Shown piece after piece: positions 23,501 to 30,500 of a stretch of DNA of 64,000 bases. A program made the position numbers and the translations under genes. The notes beneath the pieces are model-generated. The model saw only the letters and a list, made by a program, of their open reading frames with translations, was not told where the DNA came from and made no database searches. How positions within the stretch are numbered: position 1 is the stretch's first letter; every line of letters starts with the position of its first letter. Origin of the DNA: Neodontobutis hainanensis (taxonomy: Eukaryota > Chordata > Actinopteri > Gobiiformes > Odontobutidae); contig JALDNG010000020.1 of the NCBI GenBank assembly GCA_024349245.1, positions 770,001 to 834,000 on the forward strand. Reading direction: 5' to 3'.

Positions 23501-25783
23501 ATAACCAATTTAGATTAAACTACAATAAATTCAATATAATAAAACACAAGTTTGAGGGCGTTAAGGAGGCGGACTGGTTATGAATCTAGTTTTTTTGGTC
23601 TTTATGCTGCTCAGGCTTTTGTGAGAGGGCGGGACATTAAAAAGGCAGTGTCCCGGCTGAGACAAGACCTGTCCTATCACCCTGGAAGCTGTTTTTAACA
23701 CTCATTTCAGCTGTATTTCCCAATCCACACAGTTATTCTGAAGGTTATAATACTTTCCACAGCAGCTTGATAAAAATACAACAACCCTCGGCCAGAAACC
23801 CCACGCTTTTCTAGTCGTTTCAGGAAATAAAGTGTACAAACTTGAACTGCTGAAATGTGTGTCCAAGATGCCGTGACAAGAGTGTTTTTTCCTGTTTAAG
23901 CTGACATGTGTGGTCCATGTGTTCAGCGTCATTAAGATCGTTTGAACATCTGAAGGGACAAAAACAACAAGATAAATGAGTCTGATACACTGTTTTAATG
24001 TAGAATAAACAAAGCCAGAGTCTGGACAAACTTTATGGAGCCTGGCGGACTCGGAGAGAGCGTAAGAAGCATGTCTCGCATATTTACGCCAAAATATCTG
24101 ACGCACAGGTCACAAAGGTCAGAATAGCTTTTCGCATTGATGCTTGTGTAAAGAGATGTTGTGCTGCACTATTTAAAATAAATGAGAAATGAAATAAGCA
24201 TCAAAGAGGTCAAATGTCACTGTCGCAATAACGTAATATCCATTCTATGCTGCCAATGAAATGTTAATGAAATACCTCTGTGAACATTGTGTTTAATGTG
24301 AAGCTAACGTTTAAAAGTGTGTGTTTTAAGAGTGAAAGCAGTAAACATAATAATAATTTCATTTCTGGCATAATATGAGCATTACATAGGACCACTATTA
24401 ATTCATTTGACCAAGAAAGGTTTTGTTCATCAGGTTTGCGGCAGATCCTTTACAGTCACAGCAGCAGCACTTCTGTCTCCTGTTTGACCCTTGACCTGCC
24501 GTTTATACTCCGTCACAGACACTTTCAGAAGCTGTTGAAAAAGAGCTCAACCTGTCGATCACAATTTAAAATCTTTATAAGTAAAAGGATAACTTTTGAT
24601 CTTGGTTTAAAGGAAAAACTAAACTGAGGTTTATTTTGTCAAGTTAAAATCCTGATAGAAATGTATTTTAAAATAGTTTTGAACCTTGTTGATTCAATTG
24701 GGTTAAAAGTTAAAACGGTTCAGAAATTCTTACACTGACACACTATTTGTTATTTTGTGTTTTGTGTAAAATGAAGTTGCTGTTCTTGAGTCTTTATCTT
24801 ATTTCCGATTTCCTGTTTATCCGCAGGTTTCCAAAGTGATGCCCAGAGACACCTTCTACTTCTCCATCCTGCGCCATCCCGTCTCGATGATGGAGTCTAT
24901 TTTCATTTACTACAAGAGCATCCCGGCTTTCCACGGCCTTCGGACACTTGACGACTTCTTCAACTCCAGCCGAACGCGCTACAACACCTCCGTTCCCAAC
25001 AACCACTACGCTCACAACATCCTTGCCTTCGACTTTGGCTTTGACAACAACGTGACCACCGACTCCCTGGATCTGGAACAACAAGTTTCCAACGCCATTT
25101 ACGCCATCGAACGCGACTTCAACCTCATTCTCATTTCCGAATATTTTGATGAATCTATGGTTCTGCTCAGGCACGCCCTCTGTTGGTCGCTAGAGGACAT
25201 TGTTTCTTTTAAATTGAACAGTCGCAATGAACAAACGCGACGCAAGCTTTCTCCAGAAACAACAGAGAAAGTGAAAAAGTGGAACGCTCTAGACTGGAGG
25301 ATTTACTTACATTTTAACGCTACTTTTTGGCGTAAAATAGACTGGATCATTGGACAACAGCAGCTTGAAAAGGAAGTTCACGAATTGAAAGCGCTACAAA
25401 CTAAACTCGCCAACATTTGCCTCAAAGATGGCGCCGCGGTGGACCCCTCCAAAATAAAAGACGCTGGTTTAAAGCCTTTCCAATATGGCGCGGCCGTTAT
25501 ACAAGGATACAACCTGAACTCAGACTTAGAGACTCAGACGAAAGTGAAATGCGAGCGGTTAATCAGGCCTGAGCTGCAGTACACAGACAGACTGTACCTG
25601 CAGCAGTTCCCGAAGAAGGCGCAGTGGCACAAAGAGGCCCACAAGTCGGAACAGGCCTGGCGCAGAGAGCACAGACACTTCATTAAACGTAGATTCACAC
25701 TTTTTAAACCGTCCCAAAGTGACCTTAATGCACTCAACAAGACCACTACGCTCTCAGGGAAAGAGACTTTTAACATACAGTGA
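2458..25783 (+). CDS. gal3st2-like: Galactose-3-O-sulfotransferase, GAL3ST2-like (inferred join of four exons)
   Basis: Inferred join 2458-2513, 20815-20919, 21932-22493, 24827-25783: 1680 nt, 559 residues. Enzymes of this family move sulfate from PAPS to O-3 of terminal beta-galactose on glycans in the Golgi. The product is a type II membrane protein with an Arg-rich cytosolic tail (1-30), membrane anchor (about 31-50), a long Ser/Asn/Lys-rich stem (about 51-165) and the catalytic domain from about 166. The 5'-PAPS loop is LKTHKTASST (171-180). The 3'-phosphate segment is FSILRHPVSMMESIFIYY, with Arg257 and Ser265. LNSR, LSPET and KWNALDW blocks, and a GYNL...RPELQY block near the end, resemble human GAL3ST2 more than GAL3ST1, 3 or 4. 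Several NxS/T sites are present. Human GAL3ST2 has about 398 residues; the excess here is in the cytosolic tail, the stem and a basic C-terminal extension. Exons 2-4 are firm. Exon 1 rests on phase and donor quality only. Orthology among fish paralogues is untested. Confidence 0.8.
2607..6456. repeat. Giant G-rich minisatellite, mostly 26-30 bp units, about 130 copies
   Basis: Almost 3.9 kb consist of head-to-tail units, each built as GGTGTGTTTGG, a variable G-rich linker, then GGTAGGAGAAGT(A/G)GA or its shortened form GGTAGAAGT(A/G)GA. Unit lengths of 30, 29, 27 and 26 bases come from small differences in the linker (GTGGA, GGGGA, GGGGTGG or none) and from loss of GAG in the second half. Rare variants (GAAGTTGAGG, GAAGTAAAGG, GAAGTAGGTG) act as markers along the array. 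The + strand is nearly free of C, the minus strand nearly free of G. The array begins 93 bases after the exon 1 donor and stops abruptly at GGAGAAG|GTAGAGCG. Long open frames within it, three of more than 1330 codons on the minus strand, follow from composition and are not genes. Confidence 0.97.
6457..6807. other. Unique sequence downstream of the minisatellite
   Basis: About 350 bases follow the array. The first hundred are G-rich and unlike the repeat; the rest is ordinary AT-rich sequence. I see no gene, repeat family or splice-bounded exon here. Confidence 0.4.
6808..7015 (+). repeat. Dispersed repeat, copy A of an inverted pair
   Basis: The segment runs through TTGAAGAAAAGGTTAAAGCA, AACTGGTAAGAGAACTGA, ATCTCTAGAGGGA and GACTCCTGATGTGAGAGTCG. 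The same blocks in the same order occur on the opposite strand at 12424-12705. The internal palindrome GACTCnnGATGTGAGAGTC can fold. No coding capacity is seen. A non-autonomous DNA transposon or unclassified SINE are both possible; termini are not clear. Confidence 0.65.
7301..7338. repeat. Perfect 16-bp inverted repeat with 6-base loop
   Basis: ATATGTTTAACTCGAC (7301-7316) is followed by the loop GGCATT and its exact reverse complement (7323-7338). It lies in intron 1, just after an A-run, with no T-run after it and no gene beside it. Confidence 0.9.
7540..7716 (+). mobile_element. tRNA-derived SINE, degraded
   Basis: The head has a degraded A-box region (TGGTAAAGCGGTGTCC) and a B-box-like GGTGGTTCAATTCC. 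These are followed by the central block GTCATTGTGCCCATGGGCAAGACACTTAACCC and then CAGTGGTGTCCCAGCTGTAAC. The same order is seen at 54965-55190. The usual tail with the CGCTTTGAGTGCC string is absent, so the copy is 3'-truncated. Internal polymerase III promoters are unlikely to be functional after this decay. Confidence 0.7.
7885..8030 (+). mobile_element. Teleost dispersed repeat with TTTAGCAGATGCTCTTATCC core
   Basis: It begins TTTACATTTACATTTAGTCG and carries the core GCTCTTATCCGAAGCGACTTACA, broken here only by single-base changes from the copy at 61475-61522. It continues into GGAAGCAATCTTAACAACACA, AGTGCACCAAAAAC and AGTCGGTTAAAACC, which also occur at 9085-9160. It is probably the tail of a SINE or a related non-autonomous element; the family is not certain. 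Confidence 0.7.
9047..9530 (+). mobile_element. Composite dispersed repeat, second copy of the 7.9-kb family
   Basis: The start (TTTACATTTACATTTAGTC) and the block GGAAGCAATTTTAACAACACA match 7885-8030, but about 27 bases including the CTTATCC core are missing. The sequence then runs on through an A/T-rich join, GATGTGTTTTCAGACG, and ends in CTTGGCGCTGCATTCTGG followed by a TGATCAATAAGG-like string. I recognise that second half as sequence commonly repeated in teleost genomes, without being able to name it. No protein is encoded. Confidence 0.55.
9531..12423. other. Intron 1 interior without recognised features
   Basis: Ordinary AT-rich sequence. A partial relative of the inverted-pair repeat may lie near 12130-12180 (TCTCTAGAGGGAGGGA). 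The open frames at 11472-11657 and 12157-12426 are short, start without context and show no family resemblance. Confidence 0.45.
12424..12705 (-). repeat. Dispersed repeat, copy B of an inverted pair
   Basis: Read on the minus strand it gives the same ordered blocks as 6808-7015: TTGAAGAAAAGGTTAAAGCA, AACTGGTAAGAGAACTGA, ATCTCTAGAGGGA and GACTCCTGATGTGAGAGTCG. It is longer than copy A because of an extra stretch between the first two blocks. The 5.4-kb spacing and opposite orientation could allow a large stem in the intron RNA. Confidence 0.65.
13285..13347 (+). repeat. Left part of a duplicated sequence split by a LINE
   Basis: GTCTCTAACAGAACAATTCC through GTCATTCTGTAATTTG and AAGACA aligns with 16768-16824. 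The match stops where the LINE begins and resumes after it at about 14678. This marks 13285-14800 as the occupied copy and 16768-16955 as the uninterrupted one. Confidence 0.75.
13348..14620 (+). mobile_element. 5'-truncated non-LTR retrotransposon (LINE), RT and C-terminal region
   Basis: The translation contains FRPGRGTLDQLYTLSRVLEG, FVDLEKAFDCVPRGALW, SPVLFIIFMDRISRRS and the catalytic box LLFADDVVLLA, then the typical C-terminal RSQLRWLGELFRMPPGHLPR and RGRPRTRWRDYVSRLAW. These are reverse transcriptase and downstream regions of a LINE family very common in teleosts, probably RTE-like; the clade needs a database check. The endonuclease domain is absent, consistent with 5' truncation. A TAA at 13656-13658 and two small compensating frame slips between about 13640 and 13700 break the frame. 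From 13701 to 14591 it stays open for 296 codons, so the copy is fairly young. It ends in a purine-rich tail (GATAGATGGAGGAAGATAG). It cannot make active protein. Confidence 0.93.
14672..14800 (+). repeat. Right part of the duplicated sequence after the LINE
   Basis: CATCCTCTTCAGTCTCTCAA, CACTTGATTAAGACAAAATA and CCAGTAGGGTACTTTGAATG match 16825-16955 with few differences. About 55 bases between the LINE tail and this block have no counterpart in the other copy. Confidence 0.85.
14955..15190 (-). other. Possible piggyBac-like transposase N-terminal remnant
   Basis: The minus strand has an open frame giving MPNKEYTCDEAFALVMADSD followed by an acidic and Ser-rich stretch, broken by a stop after about 40 codons. 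Such a start, a short helix with Glu-Ala followed by an acidic SDSE tract, resembles the N-terminus of piggyBac-derived transposases. No DDE region, TTAA target duplication or terminal repeat was identified, so this is a weak call. Confidence 0.25.
15191..16767. other. Intron 1 interior without recognised features
   Basis: Apart from a possible hAT-like terminal string near 15415-15441 (GGGAAACACTGGCC) I see nothing that can be assigned. Confidence 0.4.
16768..16955 (+). repeat. Uninterrupted copy of the duplicated sequence (empty site for the LINE)
   Basis: It runs GTCTCTCCCAAAACAATGG, GTCATTCTGTAATTTACAAG, CATCCTCTTCAGTCTCTCAA and on to TTTTTGTGTCCCATCGTCC without a LINE. Both flanks of the LINE at 13348-14620 are found here in order and orientation. 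It could be a small local duplication or two copies of a dispersed repeat. Confidence 0.8.
16956..18540. other. Intron 1 interior without recognised features
   Basis: Ordinary AT-rich sequence; nothing assigned. Confidence 0.4.
18541..18635 (-). mobile_element. hAT-type element end
   Basis: Read on the minus strand from 18635 it starts CAGTGGTTCCCAAACTGGGG, a terminal string typical of hAT-superfamily non-autonomous elements. The other end was not located, so this is a fragment. Confidence 0.5.
18960..19115 (+). repeat. Dispersed repeat also present near 43.1 kb
   Basis: GTAGCCCTGC and CAGTTTGTTCTCTCTGGG followed by AACAGGAAGTAA occur in the same order at about 43083-43180. The shared blocks are separated by diverged sequence. 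The family is unknown to me. Confidence 0.45.
19396..19463. repeat. Imperfect 20-bp inverted repeat with a nested small palindrome
   Basis: CCAGG-ACATCTTTGTGTAGAC (19396-19416) pairs with GTCTACACAAAGATG-CCTGG (19444-19463), with one extra base in the left arm. The loop and the base of the right arm contain ACCACAG-A-CTGTGGT (19431-19445), so two alternative stems are possible. Confidence 0.8.
20815..20919 (+). CDS. gal3st2-like: Coding exon 2 (membrane anchor) of gal3st2-like
   Basis: The acceptor TGTTTGTTGCAG ends at 20814 and the donor GCCAG|GTATTT lies at 20919/20920. The exon starts on codon base 3 and ends on codon base 2. It encodes LRRALCSRRH followed by SLWILLVLVLVCIAFQTFVA, a hydrophobic helix flanked by arginines on the cytosolic side, as in Golgi type II glycan sulfotransferases. 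No ATG is present in this frame, so an upstream coding base or exon is required; a split AT|G start is a second possibility. Confidence 0.8.
20920..21931 (+). other. Intron 2 of gal3st2-like
   Basis: A GT-AG intron of 1012 bases, phase 2, between GTATTT and CATTGTCTTTTTCAG. It has no recognisable repeat or RNA gene. Confidence 0.75.
21932..22493 (+). CDS. gal3st2-like: Coding exon 3 (stem and 5'-PAPS loop) of gal3st2-like
   Basis: Joined to exon 2 through an Arg codon (AG|A), it encodes about 110 residues of hydrophilic stem rich in Ser, Asn and Lys. The catalytic core then starts at THIVFLKTHKTASSTILNIL, the 5'-phosphosulfate-binding loop. It continues with RFGESRNLTFALP and IMCNHMRFRKSQ. 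The donor CCCAG|GTGAGT follows a complete codon (phase 0). If the intron were retained the frame would end at a TAA at 22554, truncating the enzyme. Confidence 0.93.
22494..24826 (+). other. Intron 3 of gal3st2-like
   Basis: A phase 0 intron of 2333 bases from GTGAGT to TTATCCGCAG. Its first third is the degenerate tandem repeat annotated separately; the remainder has no feature I can support. Confidence 0.85.
22560..23185 (+). repeat. Degenerate GGACTAAACC tandem repeat in intron 3
   Basis: About 600 bases are made of diverged units around ACCAGGACTAA / CCAAGACTAAAC, spaced 10-13 bases apart. The divergence indicates an old expansion. Similar patches lie at 1-170, 840-900 (opposite strand) and 57995-58090. 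Confidence 0.8.
24827..25783 (+). CDS. gal3st2-like: Terminal coding exon 4 of gal3st2-like
   Basis: It begins VSKVMPRDTFYFSILRHPVS, the 3'-phosphate-binding region. It continues through FDFGFD, ISEYFDESMVLLRHALCW, FKLNSRN, KLSPETTEKVKKWNALDWRI and HFNATFWRKID. The closing blocks are CLKDGAAVDPSKIKDAGLKP, GYNL and RPELQYTDRLYLQQFP. The stop TGA is at 25781-25783. The last 50 or so residues, with a basic RREHRHFIKRRF run, extend beyond where human GAL3ST2 ends. Coding sequence here is GC-richer than the flanking introns. Confidence 0.95.
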   Translation, partial: VSKVMPRDTFYFSILRHPVSMMESIFIYYKSIPAFHGLRTLDDFFNSSRTRYNTSVPNNHYAHNILAFDFGFDNNVTTDSLDLEQQVSNAIYAIERDFNLILISEYFDESMVLLRHALCWSLEDIVSFKLNSRNEQTRRKLSPETTEKVKKWNALDWRIYLHFNATFWRKIDWIIGQQQLEKEVHELKALQTKLANICLKDGAAVDPSKIKDAGLKPFQYGAAVIQGYNLNSDLETQTKVKCERLIRPELQYTDRLYLQQFPKKAQWHKEAHKSEQAWRREHRHFIKRRFTLFKPSQSDLNALNKTTTLSGKETFNIQ

Positions 25784-27545
25784 TTGTCCATAACATTATG
25801 ACCAGGGTTGTCCCGAAAAAGATTTGCAAACAACTGACTATATGAATGCAAACTAGTCAAGGGGAACTAAAACTGTCTTCTTTAAAACAAGTCATTTAAA
25901 AATATGCTTTTTGAATCAGGATAAGTATTGGTTAGTTTCCTATTTTAAGTACTTGTTCTGGAAAAAGAGGGTCATGCCATCTCTAATTATGGCAAGACAA
26001 AGTATTATGAGGTTTTCATGAAGAAACACTGGATCCAGGCTCTCATTTGGTTAGAAAAATATAAAAAGCGTTTACAAGGCTGCCATGAACAACATTTGTT
26101 TGTGGGAAACCAGCAAATCCTTGTTTAATCTTATCTTATTATGAAGATTTTAGAAACTGAGTCAAGACCAAGACCTGTTTTGAGAGAGAGACTAGTTCAG
26201 TTTTGTTATTCCAGATTTGTGATGGATTTTCTTCACAAATTTGACGTGTCCTGGCAGATTAGTTAAAAGCCAGGCCTTAAACACTACAAGGCTTTTAATT
26301 TGTAAGTGTGACAGGAAATGTTACGTTTATGGAGGAACCGTGCATGGGTCACGCCCCAAAAAACACTGCAGAAGAGTTTATGTGGGTCATGAAAGTATGT
26401 TTTGAAGATGAAGAAAAATGTTTGTAAAAGTTCAAGTGCATTTAATAAAGAGACGTTGTTCAAGGAAACAGTACAATGAACTGGAACTATGTTAGGGATA
26501 ATTAATGAGAAAGGACAATATTATGACTAAAATAGGTGAAAGTAGCATTTAGAGGAAAAAAATCTTGGCTGAGAGTAGGCAAATCATAAAAAATACTTAC
26601 TTTATACAAAAAAAATAAAATAAGCAAGTTAAAGCCTGTTCCCAGACCTCTAGGTATTTAAAAATGTTTTAGAAAAGCTTGAAAACCTTTGTGTTTAACC
26701 ATCTTGGCCCTTTCATTGGCCCTTCCTTTGACCCAGTGAGTGGAAGAGGATTCAACGATGTCCCCTTTATGTTAGCTCATGAGGACTGTGACGATTGTGA
26801 CACCTTCTCTAAACCCAGTACTTCAGCCTCTTTGGCCTGTTCTTAGGTCAAAGTGGTCCAAATGAAATCTGTTTAAAGAAGAAGAAGCTATAAAGTCAAC
26901 AGTGCTGGCCACCCAACTCCCTCTTGGAGCCTAACATCGAAAGCTAAGGACTTGAAGGACCTGCTGCTCAGGTCTAGTCAGGTCCAGGCATCCACACATT
27001 AGTCCTGGTTTAGACCAAGAGGAGGACTTGATGGTCATAATGTTGTGGTTGGTCTGAGAAAAGCTACTGTTTTAAAAGTGTCTGTTTAAAGACATGTACT
27101 GTGTGGACTTAAAAACAAACCTGTGCAGATTCAAGTCAAAAAGCTGGATTCGTTTTTACGTTTTTTTGCTTTCATTCCAAAATAGCACTTGAAGGAAAGT
27201 TGCTGAATGTGTTGGTGGCAGCTGTGAGTGAAAATCTAGAACTGGCACCAAAGGAAAGACAACACTGAGACCAAACGAGAGGATCTAATTCTCCAAATCC
27301 AAAGATCTGTTTTTAAAAGTGGAAACAAACACACCGTAGCTTTAACCTGGATTGAAGTGTCCATTGAACCACTTTGGGGTTTTGAAACATCTGCTTTAAA
27401 AAAAACTGAGGCACAACAGCTTTTTTTGCTTTTCTTTTGGGAGGTTCAACCTGAGGTTCTCTGTAAATATTTTTCTGTCGATTTGTTTTAATTTGATCAA
27501 ATCCACACTACTGTAAAATGAATAAATTATTTTGAACATTTTAGA
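25784..27545 (+). other. Probable 3' UTR of gal3st2-like
   Basis: No further exon-like sequence follows the stop. AATAAA signals occur at 26444 and 27521; the second sits in an AT-rich context after TGTAAATATTTTTCTG and is a good end candidate. Neither cleavage site can be proven from sequence. Confidence 0.4.
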
Positions 27546-30500
27546 CTGAAGTATACACATTCCTTTACATTGAGCTTAATTCAAATCCACAGTGAGCCTG
27601 AGCGAGACAGAGACAGAAAATAAGACAAATACCTTGTACAGATACAGACACTGGAAATACAATGAATTATCATAAAGAAAAAAACATGTCTGCAGTGGAT
27701 AGGAATGGTCTTGTACAGTTAATTTAGTCCACAAGATGGAGCTGTTGTTCATTAAGAAAACTCAGCTGAACTTAAACCAAGCCAAACACTGCCCTCTTGT
27801 GTTTCAGTGAAAAAATACATTTAACTTCATTTACAGTAACAGCCATTTGAATTTGTTTTCATATACATTTCTCTATATATAATATATATATGATAACGTT
27901 TGAGCAGGACGAGACCAACAGAGTAAATACTTCATTAGCACACCTTACCTTACTTACTTAAAGTGTGCTCATGTGTCCCATTTAGACAACTTCTCAGTTT
28001 CATAAACAGAGGCACAATCACAGCGCGTTGATTCAAACACAATCAGAAAATATCTGTGTAACTCCAGCCATCGGGTTTATTTTCAGCTGAAATCCACTGT
28101 TGGTAGATGAGAGCGGTCTTTGGTGAGTCTCTGCAGCAGAAAGATATGTCTGCAGCTCTGTTCTCAGTGAGTTCAGATAAAAAACAGAGGACTCAGAGCT
28201 TCACCTCACTGCCTCTCGTCTCTGTCCACACATCCGTCCTGTGCAGTGTTCTGACCCAGAGAAACCTGGACATTGTATTTAGCATGCGTACTAAGTAGAA
28301 GTGTGTAAATCCTGTCTGGACTCACAGTCAGCACCAGATCAACAGATGCCTTTTCTTTTTAAAACATATTCAGTAACTTAGCAATGTTTTCATGTAGCCT
28401 TCACATTAATCTGGGGTCTTACTTTTTGGTCAGGAAGTAAAGTTAGAAACTCAGGTTATAAATGTGTTGCCAGACGTTACCTTTTAGCGATGTCATGGAA
28501 CAAAGTACTTATTTAAACAGTGGCCTCACAGAAAAGACCTTTGAGGGTTAAATCCTCAGGTTGGTCTTTTTCATGTTACCGTTCACTCCGGCTTCTTCCC
28601 ACCGTCCTAAGACATGCATTAGGAGTTAAATCCCCTTCATGTACAGGAAACAAACAAGGGTAAAAACACAATGTAAATCTATACACATTTACAAACCCAA
28701 AACCACAAACAAAAGTTACAATCCAGTGCCAGTTTATCAAGCCCTTATTATCTAGGATCATGTCACATTCCTCATGAAAACGTCCCATATTCATTTATTA
28801 TTACACTTATCTTTTCCTATTCTTGTTGTCTGGTGTTTAGCAGCTTTTCTAGTCCAGAAAGTCACCTCAATGAAGTTTGCTCTTCTAGGTTTCTTTATGC
28901 ATAGTTTATAGCACTTTTTACACCTGATACATCAACTCAGATCAAACAGAAGTCTCCCAAAGTCAGACTCCAGTGAAAGTGCCCTGTGTTTTCTTTTTGT
29001 GTCCAAAATAAACTCTCCCACTAGTCTTACCCAGCTTTAGAGCTCGGGCCGTAAAAAACCTTTTACTGGGTGTTTTTATTTGGGAGCTGAGTACATTATG
29101 TTGATGCAGAGACATTATTTTCTTTGTTGAAAGCCGCTGCCATCTGTTTGGAACTGCTCTGGGTTTGGGTTTCCAACCGAAGTCAGACACGGTGAAGATT
29201 GAAATGTGACCACAGACGTCTAAACTAAAAGGTTCATGAGGTGACTATTCGGTGTCACAAAGCACTTTCTATTGAGGTGGATCTCCACGTTCCTCTGAAC
29301 AGCCCCAGTCCCAGATAAAGGACTACACACAATCATTTGGAGCGTCATGACTGGTTTTTATAAGATATTTTTAAAACAAGAGGCCAGTAAACCAGGGCAC
29401 ATCCACGAGCGGCTCTTTTCCATTACATCAGAATATTTCACAGTTTAATCATTGTCTGATTTGTTTTTGGATCGTGTTTGTTTTAGTTTCCTCTTTGTGT
29501 TTCTGAGTTTGTCTAAGGAGCTGGAACAGGCCGCGGTGCTGTTCGTGATCAACGAGGCTCTGTAGGAGGCTCGTCATTTTCACAATGGGAGCTGGCTTTC
29601 TCTGGATCCATTATCTTTTTTTTTGGAAAACGAGGCACGGAGCTGCAGCTTTAATTGGTGGCAATAGGAAAAGTGAGAGGTGTTTTTGTGTAAAACGGAT
29701 GAACTTGATCGACTGAGCAGAGTTTGAATGTTTTTGTGCTTGATTACACGTCGCCTGCTGGAAACAAACACAGAAACAGAGCTTGATTGTCGTTCAAAAC
29801 CTCAGTTCACCGCTTCCCGACCTGTGTTTTCACTTTTAGAGCGATTCCAGCTGCAATTAGACCAAGCTTTCTAGCTGTTAGCTAGCTCCCAGCTGTTTGT
29901 TCAATTGTCAGTGCTAATATTCTCTTGTTGAAAAGGTTTTATGTAAAACCTGCCTGCTTTGTATTCAGAAAAAAAGCTTACACCACCAAATAGAACAAGT
30001 TCAAGTGAATATATTTGTAAATCTTTCAGCTAAAGATTATGTTGTTTGGTTTAATATCTGAGCAAACAAAGATATTTAAGACATTGTGCTTAATGGAAAT
30101 CCTAACAGTTTCTCTAATAAAGGATGAGGCTTGATGTATTGTTTTTCTTTCTGTGTCTCTGTATATGTTGGTACTGCTCCCTGAATCCTGATTGGTTGTA
30201 TGCGTTATGGGTCCGGGCTCTGGGACAGACCAGAACATAATGAGCCATTAAATCACTGAGCCTCTGTTCAGTGCAGTTTACCTTCATAAAATGTATTAAA
30301 CAAAATTCTAAAATACATTACCCTTTCATGATATCCTTCAATATCGAACATACATCCAAGACCCAATTTAATCTTAATTTAAGAAGTGCTAAATGTCACA
30401 ACAACTGTGCAGAAAGCATCCACATGTTTATGAAAACTTATAAAAAAAACTCTGGTCAATACAATACCAATGGATCTTTTTAGACATACATTATATTAAT

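Noticed and set aside
24794..25174. Minus-strand ORF of 126 codons opposite exon 4
   Set aside because: Shadow of the GC-rich coding exon of the sulfotransferase on the other strand.
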